DNA of 64,000 nt from CBDCGS01 sp965216915. Lineage in GTDB: Bacteria; Pseudomonadota; Alphaproteobacteria; UBA828. Positions 9,289 to 18,141 of this stretch are shown piece by piece (position 1 is the stretch's first letter; each line of letters opens with the position of its first letter). The notes under the pieces are model-generated. The model had not been told where the DNA came from and ran no database searches. It worked only from the letters and a program-made list of their open reading frames with translations. The stretch covers positions 1 to 64,000 of the forward strand of contig CBDCGS010000008.1 of assembly GCA_965216915.1 (NCBI GenBank). Direction: 5' to 3'. A program made the translations under genes and the position numbers.

Positions 9289-10644
9289 TCAGGCCGCCGC
9301 CGCGTCTTCCGCACCGAGCCAGGCTGCAAGAGCGGCGCGGGCGCGGCGTGCCATCGCCGGCTTGCGCTCGCGCTTCGGCGTGCGCTCCTCGAGCGGCGGC
9401 AGCAGGCCGAAGTTGATGTTCATCGGCTGGAACGACGCACCATGAACGAGATGGCCGCCGGCGACATGGGCGAGCAGCGCGCCGAGGGCGGTCGTCGGCG
9501 GTGGTGGCCGGTGCGCGCGCCCCGCTTCGTCATCGGCGGCGAAACGGCCCGCGAGCAGGCCGATCGCCGCGCTCTCGACATAGCCCTCGACGCCCGTGAC
9601 CTGACCGGCGAGCCGAATGTGCGGTGCCTGCGTCATGCGGAGCGCGCCATCCAGAATCTTGGGGCTGTTGACGAAGGTGTTGCGGTGGATGCCGCCGAGG
9701 CGTGCGAAGCGGGCGTTCTCGAGGCCCGGAATCATCCGAAACACGCGTTTTTGCTCGGCATGCCGCAGCTTGGTCTGGAAGCCGACCATATTGAAGAGCG
9801 TGCCGAGCGCGTTGTCCTGGCGCAGCTGCACGACGGCACGGGCGCGCGCGCCGGTGTGGGGGTTGGTGAGACCGACCGGCTTCATCGGTCCGAAGCGGAG
9901 CGTGTCGGGTCCGCGCTCGGCCATCACTTCGATCGGTAGGCAGCCCTCGAAATAGGGCGTGTCGGTCTCCCAGCTCTTGAACGCGCCGCGATCGGCCGCG
10001 AGGAGCGCGGCGATGAAGGCGTCATACTGCGCGGCGTCGAGCGGGCAGTTGAGATAGGCCGCCGCGTCGCCCCCGGGCCCGGGCTTGTCGTAGCGCGACT
10101 GGAACCAGGCGACGCGCATGTCGACGCTCTCGCGATAGACGATGGGCGCGATCGCGTCGAAGAAGGCGAGCGCGTCCTGGCCGGTGAGCGCGCCGAGCGC
10201 CTCCGAGAGCGCGGGTGAGGTGAGGGGCCCGGTCGCGATGATCGCGGGACCGTCATCGGCGGCCGGCAGCGCCGTCATCTCGGCGCGCCGAAGCGTGATG
10301 CGGGGCTCCGCCTCGATTGCGGCTTGAACCGCCGCCGCAAATCCCGCGCGGTCGACCGCCAGCGCCGCGCCCGCCGGCACCTTGTGCGCGTCGGCGGTTG
10401 CCATGATCAAGGAGCCGCAGCGGCGCATCTCCTCGTGCAGGAGGCCGACGGCGCTGCGCTCAGCGTCGTCCGAGCGGAACGAGTTGGAGCAGACGAGCTC
10501 GCACAGCCGGTCGGTGACATGCGCGTCGGTGCCGCGCGTCGGGCGCATCTCCCAAAGCTCGGCCGCTGCGCCGCGGCGCGCGACCTGCCACGCCGCCTCG
10601 CAGCCCGCGAGGCCGCCGCCGATGATGCGGATCGTGCGGCTCAT
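9289..10644 (-). CDS. trmFO: tRNA (uracil-5-)-methyltransferase TrmFO
   Basis: Folate- and FAD-dependent enzyme that makes 5-methyluridine at position 54 of tRNA. The N-terminus IRIIGGGLAGCEAAWQ is the FAD-binding motif, followed by ELWEMRP and the catalytic-Cys segment LCELVCSNSFRSDD. The C-terminus carries TGVEGYVESAAIGLLAGR and the FQPMNINFGLLPPL motif. At 451 residues it is full length. Its ATG overlaps the stop of the upstream DUF1499 gene (ATGA at 10641-10644). Confidence 0.97.
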   Translation of the reverse strand: MSRTIRIIGGGLAGCEAAWQVARRGAAAELWEMRPTRGTDAHVTDRLCELVCSNSFRSDDAERSAVGLLHEEMRRCGSLIMATADAHKVPAGAALAVDRAGFAAAVQAAIEAEPRITLRRAEMTALPAADDGPAIIATGPLTSPALSEALGALTGQDALAFFDAIAPIVYRESVDMRVAWFQSRYDKPGPGGDAAAYLNCPLDAAQYDAFIAALLAADRGAFKSWETDTPYFEGCLPIEVMAERGPDTLRFGPMKPVGLTNPHTGARARAVVQLRQDNALGTLFNMVGFQTKLRHAEQKRVFRMIPGLENARFARLGGIHRNTFVNSPKILDGALRMTQAPHIRLAGQVTGVEGYVESAAIGLLAGRFAADDEAGRAHRPPPPTTALGALLAHVAGGHLVHGASFQPMNINFGLLPPLEERTPKRERKPAMARRARAALAAWLGAEDAAAA

Positions 10645-11045
10645 TCCGTCTGCGCCTCCCGATCGACGGCCGCGCGGATCTTGGCGAGCCAGCCGAGGAC
10701 ACGCTTGGCGTTGGTGCCGAGATCGCTGTAGCCGACGCGCGAGCGGCTATAGATCGCGAGCGCTGCGCCGCCATCCGCCGGCACGACCTCGATCGTGACG
10801 TCGTCCGCGAAGCGCAGGAGGGGGGTGCGTTGCACCACCTCGAGCCGGCGCGCCGCGGCATCCTCTGTGCCGATGTGCGTGCGCGGTTCGGCACCGACCA
10901 CCCTGCTCACCAGCTCGAACAGCCGCTCCGGCGGCAGCGCGAAGGTCGGGCTCTGCGCGTCCGGCGTCTCGCTGCCGAAGCCGGCGGGCAGGACCAGGAA
11001 TTGGTTGGGCTTGGCGTGCTTCTTCAGGGTACTGAGGTCGGGCAC
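10641..11045 (-). CDS. DUF1499 family protein
   Basis: A 134-residue DUF1499 protein. It begins VPDLSTLKKHAKPNQFLVLP from a GTG start; the KPNQ(F/A)LV.P segment is the family landmark. The C-terminal half reads FADDVTIEVVPADGG and IYSRSRVGYSDLGTNAKRV, the most conserved part of the family. The function is unknown. The open frame continues to 11219, but the extra residues are Arg-rich and unlike the family. It is coupled to trmFO by a four-base overlap. Confidence 0.85.
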   Translation of the reverse strand: MPDLSTLKKHAKPNQFLVLPAGFGSETPDAQSPTFALPPERLFELVSRVVGAEPRTHIGTEDAAARRLEVVQRTPLLRFADDVTIEVVPADGGAALAIYSRSRVGYSDLGTNAKRVLGWLAKIRAAVDREAQTE

Positions 11046-11217
11046 GGGGCACCTGATCGTCGTCCGTCGAGGAGCGGCGCTCGCCGCAATGCCGAATGAT
11101 GGGGGCGCCCGCGCCCGGAGGCAATGGCGATCGCAAAGGCCTCGTTGCGCGGCGCGTGGCCCTGTGGATTTCAGAGGCCGCTTCGCCATAATGCGCGCGC
11201 CACGATCGGTGGGGCGC

Positions 11218-12351
11218 ATGCTCGAACACGACGCCGAGGGACCATTCCCGGCCTACAAGGCGCATTGCATGGAGGACGGGTTCACGCTCGATCCCGCCCA
11301 GCTCGCCGTCGCCGAGCGCCTCCAGGCGCTTTACGTGGCGCTGCGGCGCTTCGCCGAAGCACCGCGGCCCAAGAAGCGCCGCCGTTGGTTCGGCGGCCAG
11401 GACGCGCCGGCCCGGCCGGACGCACGCGGCGTCTACATCCATGGCGGCGTCGGGCGCGGCAAGACCATGCTGATGGATCTCTTCTTCGATGCCGTGCCGC
11501 TGCCGAGCAAACGACGGGTGCACTATCACAGCTTCATGCAGGAGGTGCATCGCGAGATCAATCTCGCGGGCGTCAGCGGCGGTCGCAACGCGGATGATCC
11601 CATCACCCCGCTCGCCGCGCGCCTCGCCCGCGACGCCGCGTTGCTCTGCTTCGATGAGTTTCACGTCACCGATATCGGCGACGCGATGATCCTCGGTCGT
11701 CTCTTCGACGGCCTGTTCGCGGCCGGGGTGATCCCCGTCATGACCTCCAACCGCGCGCCCGACGGTCTCTACGAGGGCGGCATCAACCGGCAGAACTTCG
11801 TGCCGTTCATCGAGCTCGTGAAGCAGCGGATGGACGTCGTCGAGCTCGCGAGCCCGCAGGATTACCGCCAGCTCTTTCTCAAGGAGGCGCGGCTTTACCA
11901 CACGCCCTTGTCCGCCCAAGCCGACGCCGCCTTGATGCGCGCGTTCGAGCGGCTGACCGGCGGCGCCACGCCGGCGCCGGTCGAGCTTTCCGTCCAGGGA
12001 CGCACGGTGACGATCGCGCGGGCCGCCAAGGGCGTCGCGATGGCGAGCTTCGAGGAGCTCTGCGCGCGGCCGCTCGGCAGCCCGGACTATCTGGCGCTCG
12101 AGGCGGCGTTCCACACGATCATTCTCAACGGCATTCCGCGCATGACCGCCGATCTCCGCAACGAGGCGAAGCGCTTCGTGACCCTGATCGACATTCTCTA
12201 CGAGCATCGGGTGCATCTGATCTGCGCGGCGGACGCACCGCCCTCGCAGCTCTACACCGAAGGCACCGGCGCCTTCGAGTTCGAGCGCACGGCCTCGCGC
12301 CTGGTCGAGATGCAGTCCGAGGACTATGTCTCGCAAGTGCACAAGCCCTGA
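11218..12351 (+). CDS. zapE: Cell division protein ZapE (AFG1-like ATPase)
   Basis: AAA-like ATPase that in E. coli acts on Z-ring stability; the mitochondrial homologue is AFG1/LACE1. Visible motifs are Walker A GGVGRGKT, VHYHSFMQEVHREI, Walker B LLCFDEFHVTDIGDAM, the sensor region VMTSNRAPDGLYEGG and the C-terminal RLVEMQSEDY. At 377 residues it is of normal length. I chose the ATG at 11218 because MLEHDAEGPFPAYKA leads directly into the family; an ATG nine codons upstream is possible. The alpha/beta hydrolase gene follows after 13 bases. Confidence 0.94.
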   Translation: MLEHDAEGPFPAYKAHCMEDGFTLDPAQLAVAERLQALYVALRRFAEAPRPKKRRRWFGGQDAPARPDARGVYIHGGVGRGKTMLMDLFFDAVPLPSKRRVHYHSFMQEVHREINLAGVSGGRNADDPITPLAARLARDAALLCFDEFHVTDIGDAMILGRLFDGLFAAGVIPVMTSNRAPDGLYEGGINRQNFVPFIELVKQRMDVVELASPQDYRQLFLKEARLYHTPLSAQADAALMRAFERLTGGATPAPVELSVQGRTVTIARAAKGVAMASFEELCARPLGSPDYLALEAAFHTIILNGIPRMTADLRNEAKRFVTLIDILYEHRVHLICAADAPPSQLYTEGTGAFEFERTASRLVEMQSEDYVSQVHKP

Positions 12352-12364
12352 GGCGGAGGGAGCG

Positions 12365-13237
12365 ATGTTCGACGGGTTCGCGCGCACGGAGATCACGGTC
12401 GAGGGCGTGCGCATCAATTTGGTTTGGGGCGGCGCCGGGCCGCCGGTTCTGCTGCTCCATGGCTATCCGCAGAGCCACGCGATGTGGCACGCCGTCGCGC
12501 CGCGCCTGGCGGCGCACCACACGGTGGTCGCGCCCGATCTCCGTGGCTACGGCGACAGCGCGAAGCCGCCGGGTGGGGCGGATCATGCAGGCTATGCGAA
12601 GCGCGCGATGGCGCTCGACCAAGTCGGCGTCATGGCGGCGCTCGGCTTCGAGCGCTTCGCGGTGGTCGGCCATGACCGCGGCGCGCGCGTCGCGCATCGG
12701 ATGGCTCTCGATCATGCGGAGCGGGTGGCCAAGCTCGCGGTGCTCGACATCGTGCCGACGCTCACCGCCTTCGAGGAGACCGATCAGGACAAGGCGACCG
12801 GCTACTATCACTGGTTCTTCCTGAGCCAACCCTATGACATGCCGGAGCGGCTTATCGGCAACGATCCGGTGTTCTATCTGCGCTGGTGTCTCGAGACCTG
12901 GGGCGGGGGTCGGCTGGATTATTTCGCGCCCGAGGCGCTCGCGGCCTATGAGCGCGCGTTTCGGTTGCCCGAGACGATCCACGCGACGTGCGAGGACTAT
13001 CGCGCGGCCGCGACCATCGATCTCGCGCACGACCGCGCGGATCTCGACACCAAGATCACCTGTCCGCTGCTCGCGCTCTGGGGCGAATGGAACCGGCTCG
13101 AGAAGTGGTACGACGTCGGCGCGGTCTGGCGCGCCCGCGCGACGCAGGTCACCGGGCGCGCGCTGCCGACGGCGCACTTTCTTCCGGAGCAGGACCCGGA
13201 GACGGTGAGCCGGCTTCTTTTGGAGTTCCTCGCTTAG
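12365..13237 (+). CDS. Alpha/beta hydrolase, haloacetate dehalogenase-like
   Basis: A 290-residue hydrolase resembling fluoroacetate/haloacetate dehalogenases. HGYPQSHAMW and DLRGYGDSAKP match that family. The nucleophile elbow is VGHDRGARVAHR, with Asp as nucleophile and the two Arg residues that bind the carboxylate. VLDIVPT supplies the second acid and YYHWFFLSQP has the His-Trp pair that binds halide. A late TAHFLPEQ provides the catalytic His. An epoxide hydrolase is the alternative. GGAGGG lies just before the ATG. The stop TAG is the edge triplet of the palindromic repeat. Confidence 0.85.
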   Translation: MFDGFARTEITVEGVRINLVWGGAGPPVLLLHGYPQSHAMWHAVAPRLAAHHTVVAPDLRGYGDSAKPPGGADHAGYAKRAMALDQVGVMAALGFERFAVVGHDRGARVAHRMALDHAERVAKLAVLDIVPTLTAFEETDQDKATGYYHWFFLSQPYDMPERLIGNDPVFYLRWCLETWGGGRLDYFAPEALAAYERAFRLPETIHATCEDYRAAATIDLAHDRADLDTKITCPLLALWGEWNRLEKWYDVGAVWRARATQVTGRALPTAHFLPEQDPETVSRLLLEFLA

Positions 13238-13339
13238 AGCAAATCCCGAGCAGGTGGAATCACCTGCGACGACGCATTTGCGTTAAGTCCCATGAGAGAG
13301 AGCACTTCGCGTGCGCATGAGTGAACGCGAAATGCTCTC
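13235..13339. repeat. Dispersed palindromic repeat, copy 2 (inverted)
   Basis: The same element as at 1714, in the opposite orientation: TAGAGCAAATCCCG, the hairpin GCAGGTGGAATCACCTGC, GACGCATTTGCGTT, then module A ending GAAATGCTCTC. Its first three bases are the stop codon of the hydrolase gene. Confidence 0.85.
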
Positions 13340-13386
13340 GAGCACGAAGAACGCACCCGGGCCGAGGCCGGCCCGGGTGGCTGCGT

Positions 13387-13971
13387 CTACTGCTTGTGGC
13401 CCTCGGCCTCGATCACCAGCGTGATCTCGCTGCCGATGCCGCCGACCCCGTACTGCATCCCCCACTCGGTGCGATCGAGGGTGCCGCGCGCCGAGAAGCC
13501 GGCGATGAACACGTTCGGGTCGAACGCGAACGGGGAGGCCTCGTTGAAGGTGACGTCGAGCGTGACGGCGTTGGTCACGCCGAGGAGCGTGAGGTCGCCC
13601 GTCATTTTCGCGGTCCGTTCTCCGGTCGATTCGAAGGACGTGCTCTTGAACGACATCTCCGGGAACTCTTGGGCGTTGAAGAAATCCGGGCTGCGCAGAT
13701 GATTGTCGCGCGCTTCGTGGCGGGTGTTGACGCTCGCCGTCTGGACCGTGATGTCGACGGAGGCGCCATCGGTGCTCGAGCCGTCGAAGGTGAACCCGCC
13801 GGAGAAGTCGTTGAAGTTGCCGATCATCTTCGAATAGCCGAAATGCGCGACTTCGAAGCCGACATAGGTGTGGCCGGCGTCGAGATTGTACTGGTCCGCC
13901 GCGTCGGCGCTGGCGATCCCAGCTGTCATGCCCAATGCGATGAGACCTACGAACAGTTTCGAATGCTTCAC
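13387..13971 (-). CDS. YceI family periplasmic protein
   Basis: A 194-residue exported protein of the YceI family, lipocalin-like beta-barrels that bind polyisoprenoids. The GTG at 13971 has a strong GAGGAAACA leader and gives a signal peptide (KHSKLFVGLIALGMTAGIASADA). The family core follows: YNLDAGHTYVGFEVAHFGYSK, FDGSSTDGASVDITV, RHEARDNHLRSPDFFNAQEFP and the final GSEITLVIEAEG. It acts in the periplasm; the precise role is not known. Confidence 0.93.
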   Translation of the reverse strand: MKHSKLFVGLIALGMTAGIASADAADQYNLDAGHTYVGFEVAHFGYSKMIGNFNDFSGGFTFDGSSTDGASVDITVQTASVNTRHEARDNHLRSPDFFNAQEFPEMSFKSTSFESTGERTAKMTGDLTLLGVTNAVTLDVTFNEASPFAFDPNVFIAGFSARGTLDRTEWGMQYGVGGIGSEITLVIEAEGHKQ

Positions 13972-14006
13972 TGTTTCCTCCCAGGACGTTCTTATTCCGT
14001 GCGCTG

Positions 14007-14864
14007 TCAGTATGGCGAGCCCGCCCCCGGATCGGCCGTGAGATAGGCGATGCCGATCGCGAGCAGAGCCGGGATGAGGCACGCTCCGCCAAGAACGATG
14101 GGTTTGAGGGCGCGTCCAATCAAGCCCTCGCCCAAACGAATTCTATTGGCTGCGTAGTCGCCGAAAAACACTAGAACGAGTATTCCAAGGGGAATCGGGT
14201 TGGTATCGGTGAAGAGCGCCAGCCAGAAGATGATCCCGGCGAGCGCCGTGCCCGCGCCGAGCAGCAGCACGGCGCCGTGCGGGTAGCGGTGCACGGGCCA
14301 ATTCCACAGCATGAAGCCGGCAAGCGCGGTGGCGAGCGCGAACGCAAGCTGGGCGATCGAGGCGGAGCTGCCGCTGAGCTCCGCGATCACCCCGGTCGCG
14401 AGCGCCGCGATGAAGAGCTTGATTTGCGGGTTGAGCCCCTCGTTGCGACCCGCCTCGACCCGCCAGAGGGCGATCAGCACGCCGGCCCAGAGCGCGACGC
14501 CGCCGGCGAGCGTCAGCGCGTCGGCGTTGGGGTATTTGCGCGCGCCGAACCAATAGAGCGTCGCAGCCATGCCGACGCCGAACAGCACCCAGCGGATCAG
14601 CGCGGGCGTGCGCACATAGTCGAGCACGAACCCCACCACCAGCCCGCCGAGCACCGCATAGGCGAGCTTATCCTTGGTTTGCACGGGAGGCAGGGTCGGG
14701 AGACCGAGGATGATCCAATAGGCGATCAGGAACCCAACGGCCACCGCAGCGCCCGAGACGCGTGGGCCCCGCTCCCGCCCATTGGCGAAGCGCACGGCCC
14801 CCGTCAGAACGAGGCTCGCGACGATCGGCACCAACGCGCTCTGAAAGAGCGGGTTTGCAAGCAA
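14007..14864 (-). CDS. Multi-pass membrane protein of unknown function
   Basis: A 285-residue hydrophobic protein with about nine predicted membrane segments, for example IVASLVLTGAVRF, VAVGFLIAYWIILGL, LFGVGMAATLYWFGA and AGIIFWLALF. I see no transporter signature that identifies a family. The open frame begins with TTG and has GAGGGGG upstream; no better start lies inside. It is on the same strand as yceI, with 35 bases between the genes, so co-transcription is likely. Confidence 0.7.
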   Translation of the reverse strand: MLANPLFQSALVPIVASLVLTGAVRFANGRERGPRVSGAAVAVGFLIAYWIILGLPTLPPVQTKDKLAYAVLGGLVVGFVLDYVRTPALIRWVLFGVGMAATLYWFGARKYPNADALTLAGGVALWAGVLIALWRVEAGRNEGLNPQIKLFIAALATGVIAELSGSSASIAQLAFALATALAGFMLWNWPVHRYPHGAVLLLGAGTALAGIIFWLALFTDTNPIPLGILVLVFFGDYAANRIRLGEGLIGRALKPIVLGGACLIPALLAIGIAYLTADPGAGSPY

Positions 14865-15025
14865 CCCGTCGATGACCCCCTCCGCGCTTTATCCAGCGTC
14901 GTTCTTCATAAAGTCGAACACACGCCGTCCGGTTTCAAGTCCCGTTTCGTCATTGGCTTGCTGGGGCAGGGGCCATCGGCGATACTGCGGCCGGCTTGAG
15001 CGAGGACATCCGGGCGCTGGGGCAT

Positions 15026-15122
15026 TGCACGCTCGCCTATGCGCACGCGCGTGCTCTATCTGGTTGAAATGGAAGCAAATGCGTCGTCGTAGGTGGGCTC
15101 ACCTGCGCGGGATTTGCTCTAA
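15026..15122. repeat. Dispersed palindromic repeat, copy 3
   Basis: Modules A (15026-15060, degenerate) and B: GAAGCAAATGCGTCGTCGTA, the hairpin AGGTGGGCTCACCT and GCGCGGGATTTGCTCTA. It lies in the 280-base gap before the dehydrogenase gene, starting 162 bases after the membrane-protein gene. This is the one copy whose edge is not a gene's stop codon. The rest of the gap (14865-15025) shows no supported gene. Confidence 0.8.
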
Positions 15123-15144
15123 ACACAAAGGGAGATCGGGGATC

Positions 15145-16635
15145 ATGGCGACGGCGACCGCTGAAATCGTCAAGGGCGTCCACCTGCAGGACGCCAAGCT
15201 CTTCCGCCAGCAATGCTACGTCGACGGCACGTGGTTGGATGCCGAATCGCGCAAGGCGATCGACGTCAACAACCCGGCCGACGGCCAGGTGATCGGCACG
15301 GTTCCGTCCTTCACCGCCGCGGAGGCGCGGCGCGCGGTCAACGCCGCCAACAAGGCCTTTCCCGCCTGGCGCGCGAAGACCGCCAAGGAACGCGCGGCCA
15401 TCCTCAAGAAATGGCATGAGCTGATGCTCGCGCACCAGGAGGATCTCGCGATCATCATGACCGCCGAGCAGGGCAAGCCGATGGCGGAATCGCGCGGGGA
15501 GATCATCTATGGCGGCTCGTTCATCGAGTGGTTCGCCGAGGAGGGCAAGCGCGCCTATGGCGACGTGATTCCCACGCCGCTCAATGACCGGCGCATCGTC
15601 GTCACCAAGGAGCCGGTGGGAGTGGTGGCGATGATCACGCCCTGGAACTTCCCGAACGCGATGATCACGCGCAAGGCCGGCCCGGCACTCGCGGCGGGTT
15701 GCACCGTCGTGGCGCGGCCCGCGACCTCGACGCCTTTCTCGGCGCTCGCCCTTGCCGAGCTTGCCGAGCGCGCGGGCTTCCCGCCCGGCGTGTTCAACGT
15801 CGTCACCGGGCCGTCGGGCGAGGTCGGCACCGAGCTCACCACCAACCCGATCGTGCGCAAGCTCTCGTTTACCGGCTCGACCGAGGTCGGCAAGGTGCTG
15901 CTGGGCCAGGCCGCGCAAACCGTGAAGAAGGTCTCGATGGAGCTCGGCGGCAACGCGCCGTTCATCGTGTTCGACGACGCCGACATGGATGCCGCGATCG
16001 ATGGCGCCATCGCCTCGAAATATCGCAACACCGGCCAAACTTGCGTGTGCGCCAACCGCTTCTTGGTGCAGGGCGGCGTTTATGACGAGTTCTCGGGCCG
16101 GCTTGCCGAGGCGACCCAGCAGCTCAAGGTCGGTCCGGGCCTTGAGGGCGAGACGCAGCAGGGGCCGCTCATCGACGAAGCGGCGGTCGAGAAGGTCGAG
16201 GAGCACATCCAGGACGCGCTCGACAATGGCGGCCGTGTGATCGCCGGCGGCAAGCGCCACGAGCTCGGCGGCACCTTCTTCGAGCCGACCGTGATCGCCG
16301 ATGTGAACACGCAGATGAAGGTGGCCCGCGAGGAGACCTTCGGCCCGGTCGCGCCGCTCTTCCGCTTCGAAACCGACGATGAGGCGGTGCAGCTCGCCAA
16401 CGACACCGAGTTCGGGCTCGCTGCCTACTTCTATAGCCGCGACATCGGGCGCATCTGGCGGGTGTCGGAGCAGCTCGAATACGGCATCGTGGGCGTGAAT
16501 GTCGGCATCATCTCGACCGAGGTCGCGCCCTTCGGCGGCATGAAGGAATCGGGCATCGGCCGCGAGGGCTCGCATTACGGCCTCGATGAGTTTCTCGAGG
16601 TCAAATATGTCTGCATGGGCGGGGTCGACAGCTAG
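15145..16635 (+). CDS. gabD: Succinate-semialdehyde dehydrogenase, NAD(P)-dependent
   Basis: Oxidises succinate semialdehyde to succinate, the last step of GABA breakdown. The 496-residue protein closely follows the GabD pattern: ITPWNFPNAMITRK, FTGSTEVGK, ELGGNAPFIVFDDAD (catalytic Glu266), NTGQTCVCANRF (catalytic Cys300) and EVAPFGGMKESGIGREGS. The cofactor-ribose lysine of the family (normally VxKPA) is Arg191 here (VVARPATSTP). GGGAGATCGGGG precedes the ATG. No GABA transaminase lies beside it; the class IV aminotransferase at 22 kb is unlikely to serve that role. Confidence 0.93.
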   Translation: MATATAEIVKGVHLQDAKLFRQQCYVDGTWLDAESRKAIDVNNPADGQVIGTVPSFTAAEARRAVNAANKAFPAWRAKTAKERAAILKKWHELMLAHQEDLAIIMTAEQGKPMAESRGEIIYGGSFIEWFAEEGKRAYGDVIPTPLNDRRIVVTKEPVGVVAMITPWNFPNAMITRKAGPALAAGCTVVARPATSTPFSALALAELAERAGFPPGVFNVVTGPSGEVGTELTTNPIVRKLSFTGSTEVGKVLLGQAAQTVKKVSMELGGNAPFIVFDDADMDAAIDGAIASKYRNTGQTCVCANRFLVQGGVYDEFSGRLAEATQQLKVGPGLEGETQQGPLIDEAAVEKVEEHIQDALDNGGRVIAGGKRHELGGTFFEPTVIADVNTQMKVAREETFGPVAPLFRFETDDEAVQLANDTEFGLAAYFYSRDIGRIWRVSEQLEYGIVGVNVGIISTEVAPFGGMKESGIGREGSHYGLDEFLEVKYVCMGGVDS

Positions 16636-16714
16636 GCGCGGGCGCGTGGCGTATCCCGGGCTCGGAGGGGCCCGCGCCTCTGCCTAGGCTGCCCACCCGC
16701 GCGCGGCCGGCCGC

Positions 16715-17653
16715 ATGAACCGCGCCGCGGCAGCCGCTCCGCGCAAACGGCTCGACCTCGTCGCGCTGGCGCTCCTCGTGAGCGTCGGGGGCATCTGGGG
16801 CGGGCAAACCGTGATCGCGAAGATCGTCACGGTGGCGGGTGTGCCGGCCTTCGGCTACGCGTTCTGGCAGACCTTCGGCGCGGGCCTGATCCTGGCGCTG
16901 GTCGGCGTTGTGCGGCGCAATCCGCCGCCGCTCGCGCCGAAGATCCTGCTGTTCTATGCCGTCGTCGGCTGGACGGGGAGCGGCATTCCCACGGCCAACA
17001 TGTACGTCGCCTTGGAGCGCATCCCGGTCGGCTTGATGGCGCTGATCCTGACCACCGCGCCGCTCGTCACCTACAGCCTCGCGCTCGGCATCCGGCTGGA
17101 GCGGCTCGATCTCGGGCGCGCCGCCGGCATCGGACTCGGCTTCGCGGGCGGGCTGCTGATCCTCCTGCCGAAGGGGAGCCTGCCGGCCGCCGAGATGCTG
17201 CCCTTCGTGCTACTCGCATTCGTAACGCCGCTCTTCTACGCAATCTCGGCCGTCTATGCGAGCACACGCCGCCCGGCGGAGCTCGACCCTTTGCACACCG
17301 CCGCCGGCATGCTGCTCGCGGCGAGCGCGCTGCTTTTGCCGGCCTCGCTCGGCACCGGCACGTTCCATCCGCTTTGGCGCGCCTTCGGCCTCGCGAACGG
17401 CCTGATCGTGCTGCAAATTTTCACGACCGCGCTCTCGTTCTATCTCTACTTCCGGCTGCTCCGGCGCGCCGGCCCGGTCTATTTCAGCCAGGTCGCCTAT
17501 CTCGTGACCGTCACGGCGGTCGTGCTTGGCATCATTCTGTTCGACGAGCGCCACAGCCTGTTCGTGTGGGGCGCCATGGCACTGGTCTTTATCGGCGTCG
17601 CGCTCGTCAACTGGCCGGCCGGCAACGCGCGGGCCGCCTCCAGTTCCGATTGA
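16715..17653 (+). CDS. EamA/DMT-family transporter
   Basis: A 312-residue inner-membrane protein with ten hydrophobic segments arranged as two EamA repeats. SVGGIWGGQTVIAKI starts the first and LFYAISAVYASTRRP the second; the repeat ends FDERHSLFVWGAMALVFIGVALVNW. The family exports amino acids, nucleotides or other metabolites; the substrate here cannot be told. A small exported protein gene follows after 21 bases on the same strand. Confidence 0.9.
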   Translation: MNRAAAAAPRKRLDLVALALLVSVGGIWGGQTVIAKIVTVAGVPAFGYAFWQTFGAGLILALVGVVRRNPPPLAPKILLFYAVVGWTGSGIPTANMYVALERIPVGLMALILTTAPLVTYSLALGIRLERLDLGRAAGIGLGFAGGLLILLPKGSLPAAEMLPFVLLAFVTPLFYAISAVYASTRRPAELDPLHTAAGMLLAASALLLPASLGTGTFHPLWRAFGLANGLIVLQIFTTALSFYLYFRLLRRAGPVYFSQVAYLVTVTAVVLGIILFDERHSLFVWGAMALVFIGVALVNWPAGNARAASSSD

Positions 17654-17674
17654 CCGATCCTCGGGAGAAAGCCA

Positions 17675-17965
17675 ATGAAGCACACACCAGTTCTGATCCT
17701 CGCCGCCGCGATCGTGTTCGGCGCGGCGCTCATCAGCGGCCATGTGACCCTCGGCCCGAAAGGTGTCACCGCCCAAACCGGCGACCCCTTGGAGGCGCCG
17801 GTGCGCATGGTCATGTCGTCCGCGCCCGAAGCCGTGTTCCAGGGCTACCCGGTGTGGGTGCTCGCCAAGGACGCGCCGAGCGGGGCGCTGCGGCTCTATC
17901 TCTGCCGGGCGACGCAGGGCGAGCCGCCGAAGGGCTCCTGCACCCACATCGACGACCTTCCCTAA
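17675..17965 (+). CDS. Small exported protein of unknown function, 96 aa
   Basis: It begins MKHTPVLILAAAIVFGAALI, a signal peptide or N-terminal anchor. A short mature domain follows with two Cys (YLCRATQGEPPKGSCTH) that could form a disulfide in the periplasm. GGAGAAAGCCA before the ATG is a good ribosome binding site. It follows the DMT transporter closely and is ended by a strong hairpin at 18046. I do not recognise a family. Confidence 0.7.
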   Translation: MKHTPVLILAAAIVFGAALISGHVTLGPKGVTAQTGDPLEAPVRMVMSSAPEAVFQGYPVWVLAKDAPSGALRLYLCRATQGEPPKGSCTHIDDLP

Positions 17966-18045
17966 AGAGAGCGAACGACCGGAGCCCATGGCGAGACGCT
18001 CGTCTGCCGCCCTGCGCTCGTGGGCAGACGCATCATGCGTGTTCG

Positions 18046-18076
18046 CGCACCGGGCGGGGCCGCTCCGCCCGGTGCG
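18046..18076 (+). terminator. Strong hairpin, probable terminator
   Basis: CGCACCGGGCGG at 18046-18057 pairs perfectly with CCGCCCGGTGCG at 18065-18076, leaving a 7-base loop. It lies 80 bases after the small exported protein gene. The following bases are T-rich only in part (GTTTGCCGGTTGTTCT), so termination is likely but not proven. Confidence 0.6.
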
Positions 18077-18116
18077 GCGTTTGCCGGTTGTTCTGGTGCG
18101 ACGTTTGCCGGTTGTT
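18071..18116. repeat. Two-copy tandem direct repeat, 22 bp with period 24
   Basis: GGTGCGGCGTTTGCCGGTTG (18071) recurs at 18095 as GGTGCGACGTTTGCCGGTTG; each is followed by TT. The first copy overlaps the downstream arm of the hairpin. This looks like a local duplication; no function is evident. Confidence 0.7.
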
Positions 18117-18141
18117 AACGACCGCGTGGCAGCCTTGACAC

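Noticed and set aside
10747..12417. A long minus-strand open frame over zapE and DUF1499
   Set aside because: It contradicts two well-recognised genes and its translation has no family features; it is typical of antisense frames in high-GC DNA.
14865..15025. A possible gene remnant on the minus strand ending DFMKNDAG
   Set aside because: No start codon in frame and no ribosome binding site; too short to separate from chance.
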